Positions 15,549-24,847 of a DNA stretch of 64,000 bases are shown here, piece after piece. Each line of letters starts with the position of its first letter. Position 1 is the stretch's first letter. Origin of the DNA: Alicyclobacillus sp. SO9 (GTDB lineage Bacteria > Bacillota > Bacilli > Alicyclobacillales > Alicyclobacillaceae); the NCBI RefSeq assembly GCF_016406125.1, contig NZ_CP066340.1:1-64000 (forward strand), written 5' to 3'. A program made the translations under genes and the position numbers. The notes under the pieces were generated by a model. It was not told where the DNA came from and did not search any database. It worked only from the letters and a program-made list of their open reading frames with translations.

Positions 15549-15552
15549 ATAT

Positions 15553-17263
15553 CCTGAAATATTCATAGCGTGATCTCGAAGGGGCGATGAATGCAAGCAG
15601 TGCACGGCTTTGCGAGGAATTTGATGGTTCACCCAAAAGGTGACGTGAATGCATAGGAAAAGAGCCCGACCTTTGGTAGTGTTAAGGTGCGAATCCAAAC
15701 ACACAAAGGGGGCTCTTTCATGAATAGCGTACAAGGATTCACTATGAACTTCAACCCAAGGATGAGAGTAAATTTCGACGGTGGGGATTTGACCTCAGAC
15801 GCAGGTCTGCTTCTGTACATGGAGTTCGATCATAGAATTGGATTGTCTGATGTTGTCAGAAGCCAATTGGTTGTTCATGATTCAGCTTCGCATCGAGACC
15901 ATCCGAACAGCGATGTTGTGCTACAGAAGGTATACCAGCACATTGCAGGCTACCACACCGACGACCATGCAGATGATTTGGCTGTGGAGCCATTGCTGAC
16001 GACGTTGTTTGGAAAAGACCGGTTAGCTTCACAACCCACCATGTCTCGCTTCTTTGAGAAGGCGGACATTTCGACAGTCAAATCTCTGGAAAGCGTGAAT
16101 CAAACGTTGCAGCAACGTGTGTATGAGATCGAACCCCGAAAGCAATTCGTATGCGACGTGGACTCTTCCGGTTTCGCAGCCTACGGCAACCAATACGGAG
16201 CGAATTTCAATGCCCACTATCAGCAGCATGGGTTTCATCCGTTGTTTTGCTTTGACGGATTGACGGGCGATTGCCTTGGTGCTGAGCTGCGTGCTGGAAA
16301 TGTATATACCTCCCGTCAAGCGGTTCGCTTTATGGGCCCCATTCTGAGTCGTTATGAAAAATGGGCGCCGAACGCACTGGTTGTCGTCCGAGGGGATAGC
16401 GGGTTTGCCGATCCTGATCTATTTGAGTTGATAGAAGCCAAGCGTCATAAGTACGTCATCCGCCTCAAGTCGAATCCCCGGCTACAGTCCATTGCACAGG
16501 CCAAGGCAAACTCATTGCTTAACCCGAACAACGTACATAAGCGTGAAGTCTATTATCGGGAATTCATGTACCAGGCTGCCAGTTGGACAAAAGCTCGCCG
16601 AGTGGTGGTCAAGATGGAGCGCCCTGCCGGAGAGCTTCTGTTTCAGTTCACCTTCATCGTCACCAATATGGCGCTGCAACCTAAGAATGTAGTTCGTTTC
16701 TACTGTCAACGTGGACATATGGAGAATTTCATCAAGGAAGCGAAAAACGGGCTTGCCTGCGACAAAATGAGCAGCACCGACTTTGCGTCCAACGCCGTCA
16801 AACTGCAAATCGCCATGCTCGCATACAACATCAACAACTGGTTTCGCCGTTTGTGTCTGCCAGGAAAAATACGAACCAACCGAATGGAGACCTTGCGAAA
16901 CAAGCTGGTCAAAATTGCGGGAAAGCTGGTGTATTCCGGTCGATACTGGACATGGAAACTGTGCAGTTCATGCGTCTATCGAAAGGAATTCATTCAGACC
17001 CTACACAACGTGAATCGAATACCCAAATTCACTTGAAACAATGACATTCAGCCCTGACCATTAGAAACCGCCAGTACCAAACAAGGGGGAACTGCGTCCG
17101 CATCCAACACCACATTGATCCATATCATAGCCCGCGGGGTACTAGTGAAATCGTTTGGCCACCCTCAGTACGCAGAAGCGTCGAATCCCGGCCACCCGCC
17201 GCCTTAAAGTCCCTATCTCATCCATTTTCACTGTCCTTTTCACATCGCTATGAATATTTCAGG
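15553..17263 (+). mobile_element. IS1380-family insertion sequence
   Basis: 1,711 bp. The inverted ends are identical over 18 bases: CCTGAAATATTCATAGCG at 15553-15570 and its complement at 17246-17263. A 4-bp duplication ATAT flanks it (15549-15552 and 17264-17267), the size typical of this family. It contains one transposase gene and about 220 bases of non-coding DNA after the stop. It sits upstream of the broken arsR within the Tn3 cargo. Confidence 0.92.
15720..17036 (+). CDS. IS1380-family transposase
   Basis: 438 aa DDE transposase. The N-terminus has FDGGDLTSDAGLLLYMEFD, characteristic of IS1380-type proteins. Catalytic Asp in DVDSSGFAAYGNQ, second Asp in VVRGDSGFADPDLFEL and Glu in RGHMENFIKEAKNG are present, so the enzyme looks intact. 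ATG 15720 follows AAAGGGGGC; the frame is open upstream to 15687 without a better ribosome site. Confidence 0.92.
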   Translation: MNSVQGFTMNFNPRMRVNFDGGDLTSDAGLLLYMEFDHRIGLSDVVRSQLVVHDSASHRDHPNSDVVLQKVYQHIAGYHTDDHADDLAVEPLLTTLFGKDRLASQPTMSRFFEKADISTVKSLESVNQTLQQRVYEIEPRKQFVCDVDSSGFAAYGNQYGANFNAHYQQHGFHPLFCFDGLTGDCLGAELRAGNVYTSRQAVRFMGPILSRYEKWAPNALVVVRGDSGFADPDLFELIEAKRHKYVIRLKSNPRLQSIAQAKANSLLNPNNVHKREVYYREFMYQAASWTKARRVVVKMERPAGELLFQFTFIVTNMALQPKNVVRFYCQRGHMENFIKEAKNGLACDKMSSTDFASNAVKLQIAMLAYNINNWFRRLCLPGKIRTNRMETLRNKLVKIAGKLVYSGRYWTWKLCSSCVYRKEFIQTLHNVNRIPKFT

Positions 17264-17412
17264 ATATAACTATATTTCTAGTTTTGTAGTTTCACAATGA
17301 ACCATTTTCTCAATGGTACGTTTGGACTATGGACAACAAGCTTCCTTTGCCTGGTATGATTCCCCATTGAAAGGCGCAAACTTAACCAAAAATTAAGGTG
17401 AGGGGTTATTTT

Positions 17413-18633
17413 GTGAAAAAACTTGTGATTATCGGAGCTGGATTCGGGGGATTGACTGTTTTCCATCACGTCTCATCGTGGATGGATTCGCAGGATGTGG
17501 AAGTGACCGTCATTGATGAGCGAGAGACCTTCCTGGTGAAACCCTCTCTTCCCGAGGTGGCACTAGGAGAAAAGGACATTCGGGATATCACTTTCCCTCT
17601 GCGGCCCGTCATCGAGTCGTATGGGAACTTCATACGCAGTCGAGTGCACCGGATTGACCCGAGGGAGCAACAGGTGTATTTGGACGATGAAGTAAAGGTG
17701 CCGTACGATTTCCTCGTGATTGCACTGGGTGGAAAGAAGGATTTTGAGTCTGTACCTGGTTTCAGGGAACACGGTTATTCCGTATGTACAGATATCCTCG
17801 CTCCTCGACTGTATGAGGCCATAGAGAATTTCGAGCAAGGAAACATCCTGATTGGGTCTGCGCCTATGCTGTCCGGGACACGTGTCAAAGATGTCCCCCA
17901 TCTGGAAACGGCTTGTGAAGGCCCAGTTGGGGAAGTCGCGTTTATGATTGACAGTGAGTTGCGAGAGCGTGGAATTCGAGATCAAGCTCGCATCATCTGC
18001 TATAGCCCGGCAGAAATTTTCTTTGAAGATGTGGGCGACAGAGTTCACGAGGCGTTTGAAGGACTGGCCAGGAAACATGAAGTCGAGGTCGTCACCAACA
18101 AAGTCATCGACAGAATCGAAAAAGACCATGTCGTGTTCAAGGATGGGTCAACGCTTTCCTCCGCCCTGACCGTCTTAATCCCTACGTATCGCGGACCGGA
18201 CGTCATTACGCAATCTGGCCTAGGAGATGAAGCCGGTTTTGTGCCTACAGATGAAAATTTTCAGCACCTCGATTACGAGAATATTTTCGCCATTGGTGAT
18301 GTGGCGTCACGAACGGTGCCAAAGCTTGGGCATCTCGCCGTAGAGCAGGGAAATTTGGTGGCTAGTTTGCTCCGCCAACGGATGACAGGATACGGAGAGA
18401 CTTACGACTATGAACCAGAAGTATTCTGTATCATGAACATGGGGCGCGGGAAGGCCATGCTAATCCGCTCGAACACCCTATGGGGAGGTAATACTGACAT
18501 CTCCTATCACAGTGCCATGTCACATCTTATGAAGTCTTCGTTTGATACGTATATGGTGAAGTTCAAAGGAAAGATGCCCCCACAACTGGCACAACGTCTG
18601 CTCAATGTATACCTAGAACGTTTTCAAAAATAG
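17413..18633 (+). CDS. NDH-2/SQR-like FAD-dependent oxidoreductase
   Basis: 406 aa pyridine nucleotide-disulfide oxidoreductase. FAD-binding GAGFGGLTVF is at residues 8-17, and IFAIGDVASRTVPKLGHLAVEQG is the C-terminal FAD motif. The fold is that of type II NADH dehydrogenases and sulfide:quinone reductases, which act on the inner face of the membrane. It lacks an obvious SQR Cys pair, with Cys in VCTDIL and ETACEGP only, so the substrate is open. GTG 17413 is well placed after AAGGTGAGGGG. Its place beside the arsenic operon suggests a link to thiol, sulfide or arsenic redox; that is inference. Confidence 0.8.
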   Translation: MKKLVIIGAGFGGLTVFHHVSSWMDSQDVEVTVIDERETFLVKPSLPEVALGEKDIRDITFPLRPVIESYGNFIRSRVHRIDPREQQVYLDDEVKVPYDFLVIALGGKKDFESVPGFREHGYSVCTDILAPRLYEAIENFEQGNILIGSAPMLSGTRVKDVPHLETACEGPVGEVAFMIDSELRERGIRDQARIICYSPAEIFFEDVGDRVHEAFEGLARKHEVEVVTNKVIDRIEKDHVVFKDGSTLSSALTVLIPTYRGPDVITQSGLGDEAGFVPTDENFQHLDYENIFAIGDVASRTVPKLGHLAVEQGNLVASLLRQRMTGYGETYDYEPEVFCIMNMGRGKAMLIRSNTLWGGNTDISYHSAMSHLMKSSFDTYMVKFKGKMPPQLAQRLLNVYLERFQK

Positions 18634-18665
18634 CACGCGACAGGAAAGGATTTTTCCGACTGGTC

Positions 18666-18713
18666 TTGCAAAATGAATTCTTGTCGCATAGTATATAAGT
18701 ATATTTTTATATA
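18666..18713 (+). promoter_or_regulatory. Promoter and ArsR operator of arsenic operon
   Basis: TTGCAA (18666-18671), 17 bases, TAGTAT (18689-18694) gives a sigma-A-type promoter. Overlapping the start is a palindrome TATATAA (18692-18698), eight bases, TTATATA (18707-18713), a good site for the ArsR at 22222. The arrangement would allow classic arsenite-relieved repression. Confidence 0.65.
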
Positions 18714-18737
18714 ACATTACAAAGATGGTCATTCGGA

Positions 18738-19013
18738 TTGAATGAACTCACAGAGGAACTGATTCAGGTGGCGGCCACCGTGGCTGTGGGATGTACTTCC
18801 TGTTTGGAGTATCACGTACCCAAAGCAAGAGAGCTTGGGGCGCGTCATGCAGACTTGCAAGAAATCCTTGCTCTGGTTCGCCAGGTCCAGCTCATTGCCA
18901 CCATGAGGGCGGATGACTTTGCGGAGGACATGTTCCGTTCCAGGAAGAAGGAATTGAACGTGGTGACGGAAGGTTCGTCATGCGGGTGTGGCTCGGGAAG
19001 CTGTTGCTCCTAA
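18738..19013 (+). CDS. Cys-tailed CMD/AhpD-like protein
   Basis: 91 aa. The body matches carboxymuconolactone decarboxylase-like proteins with the redox motif CTSCLEYHV (CxxC, about residues 19-22). The C-terminus is a Cys-rich tail, SSCGCGSGSCCS, that looks like a soft-metal or As(III) ligand patch. It is the first gene of the arsenic operon, 27 bases before arsD. Start is TTG 18738 without a clear ribosome site, so a different start is possible. I infer a thiol reductant or arsenite-binding role; the family is not characterised for that to my knowledge. Confidence 0.75.
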   Translation: MNELTEELIQVAATVAVGCTSCLEYHVPKARELGARHADLQEILALVRQVQLIATMRADDFAEDMFRSRKKELNVVTEGSSCGCGSGSCCS

Positions 19014-19040
19014 TTTGGATATTTGAAGGAGGATTCGGGA

Positions 19041-19340
19041 ATGAAAATCGACTTTTTTGATCCTGAAATGTGTTGCTCGACCGGGGTGTGTGGTACCTCT
19101 CCAGACCCGGAATTAATTCGCGTAGGTGAGATGGTGGAGAAGCTCAAGACGGACGGCCACACCGTGGCCCGTCACATGCTGAGCCGGGATTCGGCGGCGT
19201 TCACTTCGAACAAGGACGTATATGAAACCATGTTGAAGCAAGGCTTGACAGTGTTACCGATAGTCACTGTGGATGGGGAAATTCGATCCATGGGTCGCTA
19301 TCCGCAAATGGATGAATTGTTTGCAGCAAGGGAGTCCTAA
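19041..19340 (+). CDS. arsD: ArsD arsenite metallochaperone
   Basis: 99 aa thioredoxin-fold protein that carries As(III) or Sb(III) to ArsA. The essential Cys residues are at 11, 12 and 17 (DPEMCCSTGVCG), equivalent to Cys12, 13 and 18 of plasmid R773 ArsD. GGAGG at 19028-19032 fixes ATG 19041. It lies 2 bases before arsA1, as expected for a chaperone feeding the pump ATPase. Confidence 0.95.
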   Translation: MKIDFFDPEMCCSTGVCGTSPDPELIRVGEMVEKLKTDGHTVARHMLSRDSAAFTSNKDVYETMLKQGLTVLPIVTVDGEIRSMGRYPQMDELFAARES

Positions 19341-19342
19341 TC

Positions 19343-20218
19343 ATGACCCAGTATCTTTTCTTTTCCGGGAAAGGCGGTGTCGGAAAGACTTCCCTTTCTT
19401 CCGCAACGGCCGTCATGTTAGCGAAGCAAGGTGCGAGGACGCTGCTCGTCACCACGGATCCGGCTTCGAACTTAGGAGACGTGTTTGGGCAAGAAGTGGG
19501 TCTCGAAGCCCGAGCGGTTCAAGGCGTTCCGTATTTGTTCATTCAGGAGATTAACCCGAATCAAGCCCTACAGACCTATAAAGACCGGGCCTTGGCTCCT
19601 CTTCGAGAGTTATTTCCGGAAGAGTTCGTGCAGGCTGCGGAAGAAAAGATGAGTGGGCCTTGTACGGAGGAAATCGCAACCTTTGACCAGTTTATCGCTT
19701 GTATGCATCAGCCTGACTATGAATGGGTGGTGTTTGATACGGCACCCACAGGGCACACACTACGCTTGCTGGAATTGCCGAGCAGTTGGAGTTTACACAT
19801 TGAGGAAAGTACGCAAGGAAGCGGGCAGACATGTATCGGCAGTGTGGATGCGCTTGCGGCATCCAAGGAACAATATGACAACGCGGTGCGCGCGCTGCAA
19901 GACTCGGACACAACTACGTTTGTGTTTGTCACACAGCCCGCCCGACTGCCGATGGATGAGATGCTGCGTTCCGCAAATGAACTACAGAAACTGGAGATTT
20001 CAAATCAGGTCGCGATTGTGAACGGGGTCATCCCGGAAGACGAACGGACCCACCCGTATTCTAGTCGCAGGTGGCAGAAGCAAGAACCGTTTATTCAAGA
20101 CCTGAGGTCTCGCTTTGCAGGTTCGATTGGGTACATGCCTCTCTATGCAGATGAGGTCAAAGGGATCGCGATGTTGGAACAAGTCGGGAGGGATTTACAA
20201 CATGCCATTCAACTATGA
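19343..20218 (+). CDS. arsA1: ArsA-family ATPase, first half-protein
   Basis: 291 aa. P-loop GKGGVGKTSLSS (about residues 9-20), signature DPASNLGDVFG and DTAPTGHTLRLLELP. Classical ArsA is one polypeptide with two homologous ATPase halves; here each half is a separate gene, and this one should pair with the product of 20202. Cys at NSPCTEE-like position (GPCTEEIATF) and CIGSV could take part in the As(III) site. Energises arsenite efflux through ArsB. Confidence 0.93.
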   Translation: MTQYLFFSGKGGVGKTSLSSATAVMLAKQGARTLLVTTDPASNLGDVFGQEVGLEARAVQGVPYLFIQEINPNQALQTYKDRALAPLRELFPEEFVQAAEEKMSGPCTEEIATFDQFIACMHQPDYEWVVFDTAPTGHTLRLLELPSSWSLHIEESTQGSGQTCIGSVDALAASKEQYDNAVRALQDSDTTTFVFVTQPARLPMDEMLRSANELQKLEISNQVAIVNGVIPEDERTHPYSSRRWQKQEPFIQDLRSRFAGSIGYMPLYADEVKGIAMLEQVGRDLQHAIQL

Positions 20219-21131
20219 TCAGCTCCCTGCCGACCTACTGCTGCCTCGGGGCGATAAGCGCCGGAGAATTTTCCTGGCTGGAAAAGGGGGCGTAGGAAAA
20301 ACGACGCTCGCGTCTACAACGGCGTTGTTTGCAGCGGACCAAGGCTTCAAAACGTTGCTTGTGACCACCGATCCCGCGGCTCACATCGGGAACGTGTTCG
20401 GTGAAACGGTTACCTCAGTCCCACGTCAAATTTCCGGCTCGAATCTATGGCTGGTACGAATTGACCCAAAGGTGGCGTTTGACGCCTACCGTCATCAAGT
20501 GCTGGACTCGCTGGAACATCAGTTTCAAGACACGGAGACCGTCGAACGCGTCAGTGAAGAACTGAATTCCCCCTGCACAGAAGAAGTGGCTGTCTTTCAG
20601 GAATTTCTTGACTACGTGTTGAGTGATGAGTTTGATGTGACCGTGTTTGATACGGCCCCGACGGGTCACACCGTCCGCCTTCTGCAGTTGTCTTGGGATT
20701 ACGAAGAAGAGCTAGAGCATAAGGATGCCTTTACGGCAGAAACCGCGGCTTTGGACGATGCTCAATTGGCTCGGATGAATACAGCAATTCGTACGTTGCA
20801 AGATCAAGATGAAACGGGGATGTTGTTCGTCACGTTGCCGGAATCGACGCCCATTGCGGAAATGGAGCGAGCGATTGCGGATTTAGAACGAACCCACATT
20901 TACACGCAAGGCATTATAGTGAATCAAGTACTTCCCGAAGAGGCTGCGACCAGTCGCTTGTTTGGTAAGCGCTTGGAATTGCAAATGGGGCACATTGACC
21001 GATTGAAAAAACGCAACACTAACCGAACCATTGCTGTTGCGACCTTGCAAGACGATGAAATCATTGGCGCGGAGCTCTTGAAACGATTCGCGAATGAAAT
21101 GATTGAAACATCGAAGGAGACGATACGATGA
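20202..21131 (+). CDS. arsA2: ArsA-family ATPase, second half-protein
   Basis: 309 aa paralogue of the previous gene: P-loop GKGGVGKTTLASTT, DPAAHIGNVFG and DTAPTGHTVRLLQLS. SPCTEEVAVFQ has the conserved Cys. ATG 20202 has GGGAGGGA upstream and overlaps arsA1 by 17 bases, so both are made at a fixed ratio. A start further upstream (20115) would lie deep in arsA1 and is less likely. Expected to form a heterodimer with ArsA1. Confidence 0.93.
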   Translation: MPFNYDQLPADLLLPRGDKRRRIFLAGKGGVGKTTLASTTALFAADQGFKTLLVTTDPAAHIGNVFGETVTSVPRQISGSNLWLVRIDPKVAFDAYRHQVLDSLEHQFQDTETVERVSEELNSPCTEEVAVFQEFLDYVLSDEFDVTVFDTAPTGHTVRLLQLSWDYEEELEHKDAFTAETAALDDAQLARMNTAIRTLQDQDETGMLFVTLPESTPIAEMERAIADLERTHIYTQGIIVNQVLPEEAATSRLFGKRLELQMGHIDRLKKRNTNRTIAVATLQDDEIIGAELLKRFANEMIETSKETIR

Positions 21132-21481
21132 GTGGGAAAATTGCGATAGTGATTAACTCTGGATGGGACCAAAAGGACAAGGTAACGTCGGGGATGCATG
21201 TAGCCAAACGGATTTTTGACGCGAGGGAAGAAAATCAAATTGATGCCGTGGAGGTCTTCTTGTTCACGGGGGCCGTAAAGTTACTCGAATCCGTTCCACC
21301 AGAAGTAGACAAGACTTTGACCGAACTAAAGGAAGCGGGTCTTATCGTTGGCGCTTGCTCGAATCAAGTGAACAACTGGAAACTGACGGATCCCGCCACC
21401 AAGTACAGCATTAACCTGGAATTTGCCCGTGATGCCTTCTCCCGTTACGCACGGGAAGGATATACCGTGTTAACGTTCTAA
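21128..21481 (+). CDS. DsrE-family protein
   Basis: 117 aa with the DsrE/DsrF-like fold (IAIVINSGWDQKDKV at the start, VEVFLFTGAVKLLE, and LIVGACSNQ containing a single Cys). The ATG overlaps the arsA2 stop (ATGA). Related proteins transfer sulfur or handle peroxiredoxin-like thiols. Its presence in an ars operon hints at thiolated arsenic or sulfur trafficking, which is inference. Confidence 0.8.
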   Translation: MSGKIAIVINSGWDQKDKVTSGMHVAKRIFDAREENQIDAVEVFLFTGAVKLLESVPPEVDKTLTELKEAGLIVGACSNQVNNWKLTDPATKYSINLEFARDAFSRYAREGYTVLTF

Positions 21482-21490
21482 GGGGAATAA

Positions 21491-21518
21491 GGCCCGACTG
21501 GAGTGGTCGGGCCTTTTT
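21491..21518 (+). terminator. Internal rho-independent terminator
   Basis: GGCCCGAC (21491-21498) pairs with GTCGGGCC (21506-21513), followed by TTTTT. A strong terminator after the DsrE gene, so downstream genes need read-through or their own promoter. Confidence 0.88.
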
Positions 21519-21550
21519 GTCCAACAAAGGTCTTGGAGAGTGTGGATGGA

Positions 21551-22204
21551 ATGACGCAAATGGATGATGAATTATGGTACTGGAGTGTAGACGCGCAGAC
21601 CGCACCTTATCTCCCGGTTTTTCAAGTGCGAGATACAGAATCGAGCCATGGCCGGTACGCTAAAGGAATCAAGCAAATTCACGGAATCGACCTCGTTCGA
21701 TTTCACGGCCACCCCTGTGATGGTCTCTTTCGCGGAATGTACGCCATGTCACTCGCTTTGCAGTCTCTTTTCCCTGACGGAGTGGTGGACCGAACAGACT
21801 TGCGCTTTCTGTCTCGAAATAGCCCCTGTCTCGGGGATGTAGGTGCCTACCTCACGAGAGGACGGGTGCGTTTTGGAACGCAAGATGTGCGCAGTCGACC
21901 GGGAGTATGGTACATCGTCCAACGTGGTTCCACAGGAAAGACCGTTGAAGTTGTGGAAGAAGAAGGATTTTTTCCACGCGAAATTATGGACATGGAGTCG
22001 CGACTTCCTACCCTTTCGGAGCAGGAAAAAAGTGAAGCCGTGACGACTCTCAAACAACTGCAAGAGGACTGGCTACGAAACAGCCTGTTTCCGTCGCGGC
22101 CAGAGGAGCACTATGTTGTGCGTGAGATTGATTTTGTATGGGAAGACGTGCCTTATGTACACAAAGGCACACGGACGGATGTTCTATATAAAGATGTTCT
22201 GTAA
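21551..22204 (+). CDS. FmdE-like (formylmethanofuran dehydrogenase E) domain protein
   Basis: 217 aa. Residues about 33-120 carry the FmdE signature: GIDLVRFHGHPCDGLFRGMY, then TDLRFLSRNSPCLGDVGAYL and RVRFGTQDV. The two Cys in HPCDG and SPCLGD are typical metal ligands of the family. In methanogens FmdE belongs to formylmethanofuran dehydrogenase, but stand-alone versions occur in bacteria without methanogenesis and their activity is unknown. ATG 21551 follows TTGGAGAG. Its location between the ArsA pair and arsR is unusual. Confidence 0.8.
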   Translation: MTQMDDELWYWSVDAQTAPYLPVFQVRDTESSHGRYAKGIKQIHGIDLVRFHGHPCDGLFRGMYAMSLALQSLFPDGVVDRTDLRFLSRNSPCLGDVGAYLTRGRVRFGTQDVRSRPGVWYIVQRGSTGKTVEVVEEEGFFPREIMDMESRLPTLSEQEKSEAVTTLKQLQEDWLRNSLFPSRPEEHYVVREIDFVWEDVPYVHKGTRTDVLYKDVL

Positions 22205-22221
22205 ACAGAGGTGAACAACCA

Positions 22222-22554
22222 TTGACGAGCACATTTGAAGAATTAGCAGAAGTCTACAAGGCCCTTGCAGATAAAACGAGGCTACACATGATAGCCCTGT
22301 TGGCGCTTGAAGAGCTATGTGTATGTGAACTGGTCGCCATTTTTGACATGTCTCAACCGGCGATCTCACAACACCTGCGTAAACTAAAACAAGCAGGACT
22401 GGTCAAAGAACGCAAAACAGCACAATGGGTCTACTATTCCTTGGACAACTCGAAGTTCTCGTTACTGCAGAACATTGTAGACACCTTGCCCGATGTAGAG
22501 AATGAGATTGAGCTCTTAAAATCGAAAGGATTACGGGTGCAGTGCACCTTATAG
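22222..22554 (+). CDS. arsR: ArsR arsenic-responsive repressor
   Basis: 110 aa winged-helix repressor with ELCVCELV (Cys33 and Cys35), the As(III) site of classical ArsR. DNA helix: SQPAISQHLRKLKQAG. Start is TTG with AGAGGTGAA upstream. It is 20 bases before arsB and probably represses the promoter at 18666 and any promoter after the terminator at 21491. Confidence 0.93.
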   Translation: MTSTFEELAEVYKALADKTRLHMIALLALEELCVCELVAIFDMSQPAISQHLRKLKQAGLVKERKTAQWVYYSLDNSKFSLLQNIVDTLPDVENEIELLKSKGLRVQCTL

Positions 22555-22575
22555 GAACCGGTTAGGAGCGACGGC

Positions 22576-23868
22576 ATGGTTTACCTGGCATTTGGGATTT
22601 TCCTGTTGACATTGGTTTTGGTCATTTGGCAGCCTAAGGGTTTGTCGATAGGGTGGAGTGCACTTGGGGGCGCGATACTTGCTCTTGTACTCCGGGTCGT
22701 GACCTTGAAGGATGTGGTGGAAGTAACGCGAATCGTCTGGGATGCGACACTCGCGTTCGTTGCCATTATTATTATCTCTACGATTCTGGACAAGATTGGG
22801 TTCTTTGAATGGGCAGCATTGAAAATGGCCCATGCGGCAAAAGGAGATGGGCGTAAGGTATTTTTCTACGTCACGGTTCTTGGAGCCCTGGTAGCTGCGT
22901 TTTTTGCGAACGATGGGGCCGCTTTGATTTTAACCCCTATCGTACTCGAAAAAGTGCGCGTGCTACGGTTTGATATGAAACGAATGATCCCGTTTATTAT
23001 GGCCAGCGGGTTCATTGCTGATACGACTTCGTTGCCGCTTGTGGTCAGTAATCTGGTGAATATTGTTTCAGCAGATTATTTTCACATTGGGTTTATAGAC
23101 TACGCGCTCCACATGGTGGTACCCGACCTATTCGCCTTTCTCGCGAGTGTCCTCATGTTGTACTTGTTCTTTGGCAAAGACATTCCAAAATCCTATGACC
23201 CTGCCTACTTAAGTCGACCGCGTGAGGCCATTGTTCACGAGGGAATGTTTCGAGCCTCATGGGTCATTCTCATGATTCTATTGGCAGGATACATCGTTAC
23301 ACAACTGTTGCACATTCCTGTCTCCGTCGTCGCAGGGATCATCGCCATCGTGTTTCTGTTTGCTGGAGCTCGGACAAGGGTTATTCAACCTTGGCAGGTC
23401 ATTCGAGAAGCCCCCTGGGCCATTGTGGTGTTTTCGATTGGGATGTATGTGGTGGTGTATGGACTTCGTAACGTGGGCCTAACCACGATTTTGGGTCACG
23501 TGATCCAGTCCTCCACGACCGGTGGCTTGTACGCTGGAACTCTGGCGATGGGCTACCTTGCGGCCCTATTGTCCAGCATCATGAACAACATGCCTACGGT
23601 TATGATTGATGCCTTGGCCATACACTCAACACAAACCGTTGGAATCATGCACCAGGCACTGGTCTATGCCAATGTCATCGGCAGCGATTTGGGACCGAAA
23701 ATTACACCGATTGGGTCTTTAGCAACCTTGTTGTGGTTGCATGTTCTCGGTAAGAAAGGAATCCGTATCCCCTGGGGGCAGTATTTCAAGACCGGAATTG
23801 TTTTAACCGTGCCGGTCTTGTTTGTAACTTTATCCGGACTATATCTCTGGATGAGGGTCCTTGGGTAG
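22576..23868 (+). CDS. arsB: ArsB arsenite efflux permease
   Basis: 430 aa with about 12 membrane helices, matching the ArsB (Na+/H+ antiporter-like) family: [39 protein letters not shown] and [16 protein letters not shown]. Acts in the cytoplasmic membrane alone or with ArsA. It is intact and of the usual length. Confidence 0.96.
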   Translation: MVYLAFGIFLLTLVLVIWQPKGLSIGWSALGGAILALVLRVVTLKDVVEVTRIVWDATLAFVAIIIISTILDKIGFFEWAALKMAHAAKGDGRKVFFYVTVLGALVAAFFANDGAALILTPIVLEKVRVLRFDMKRMIPFIMASGFIADTTSLPLVVSNLVNIVSADYFHIGFIDYALHMVVPDLFAFLASVLMLYLFFGKDIPKSYDPAYLSRPREAIVHEGMFRASWVILMILLAGYIVTQLLHIPVSVVAGIIAIVFLFAGARTRVIQPWQVIREAPWAIVVFSIGMYVVVYGLRNVGLTTILGHVIQSSTTGGLYAGTLAMGYLAALLSSIMNNMPTVMIDALAIHSTQTVGIMHQALVYANVIGSDLGPKITPIGSLATLLWLHVLGKKGIRIPWGQYFKTGIVLTVPVLFVTLSGLYLWMRVLG

Positions 23869-23902
23869 AGTAGATTCGTCAAGCATTGTGGGGGGATGTT
23901 AG

Positions 23903-24340
23903 GTGGGTGAACCAGTCAAAATCTACTTTATCTGCATTTTCAATCGTGCTCGGAGTCAAATGGCAGAAGCTTTCGCGAAGAAATACGGCGGGGACCGTGT
24001 CGCCGTATCGAGCGCGGGTGTGGACGGAGCAAAGGAAATTCACCCGATGACGGTCGAGGTCATGAAAGAAGTTGGAATCGATATCTCGCAAAACAAGTCG
24101 AAGACGCTCAACATGAAAACCTTCGTCGATTCCAATCTCATTGTGAAACTATGTGAAGAAGCCCATGAACGGTGTCCCATTGTCCCATTTGGAATTCAAA
24201 ATGAGCAATGGGATATTGTGGACCCCGTTCCAAAGGTAGGTTCAGAACCAGACATGGAATCTTTCCGTAAGGTAAGGGATGAGATTGAAAGGCACGTAAA
24301 AGGGCTCTTGCACCGATTGGGAATTCACGAAACGGTTTGA
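23903..24340 (+). CDS. arsC: ArsC-like arsenate reductase, first copy
   Basis: 145 aa low-molecular-weight phosphatase fold. P-loop CIFNRARS (Cys11, CX5R) with later Cys84 and Cys91 (LCEEAHERCP) as in thioredoxin-coupled ArsC. It departs from the usual CTGNSCRS signature: the second Cys is replaced. It starts at GTG 23903. The difference from the second copy suggests specialisation or a related substrate; reduction of arsenate is likely. Confidence 0.88.
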   Translation: MGEPVKIYFICIFNRARSQMAEAFAKKYGGDRVAVSSAGVDGAKEIHPMTVEVMKEVGIDISQNKSKTLNMKTFVDSNLIVKLCEEAHERCPIVPFGIQNEQWDIVDPVPKVGSEPDMESFRKVRDEIERHVKGLLHRLGIHETV

Positions 24341-24372
24341 TGGCATCTAAATTTGCTTAAGGAGAGATGGAT

Positions 24373-24807
24373 ATGAAAAAACCGATTGTTTACTTTATTT
24401 GCACGGGAAACTCGTGCCGTTCACAAATGGCCGAGGGCTGGGCACGTCATTTTGCTGGGGATAAGGTAACCGTACTGAGTGGCGGAATCGAAGCACATGG
24501 TCTGAATCCAAGAGCCATACAAGTGATGCAAGAAGCTGGGATAGATATGTCTAATCATACGTCGAACTTAATCGATAACGACGTATTGAACCAGTCTGAC
24601 TATGCCATTACCTTATGTGGTGATGCGTATGACAAGTGTCCGGTGACACCGCCCCACGTGAAACGCCTGCACTGGGGGTATGAAGACCCCGCGCGGGCCA
24701 CGGGTACGGAGGAAGAAATCATGGACAAGTTTCGGGAGGTCCGAGATGCCATACGGGACCGCGTTCGTGAGTTTATGATTGAACTCACCAAGACACCGCA
24801 GTCTTAA
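24373..24807 (+). CDS. arsC: ArsC arsenate reductase (thioredoxin-coupled), second copy
   Basis: 144 aa with all the catalytic residues of Bacillus ArsC: Cys10 and Cys15 in CTGNSCRS, Cys82 and Cys89 in [10 protein letters not shown]. Reduces As(V) to As(III), with the disulfide then reduced by thioredoxin. AAGGAG at 24359-24364 favours ATG 24373 over 24367. It lies 40 bases before a thioredoxin-reductase gene that could supply electrons. Confidence 0.95.
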   Translation: MKKPIVYFICTGNSCRSQMAEGWARHFAGDKVTVLSGGIEAHGLNPRAIQVMQEAGIDMSNHTSNLIDNDVLNQSDYAITLCGDAYDKCPVTPPHVKRLHWGYEDPARATGTEEEIMDKFREVRDAIRDRVREFMIELTKTPQS

Positions 24808-24847
24808 GGCAGTTACCTATAAGTGGGTCGAGATAGGAGAGACCAAG

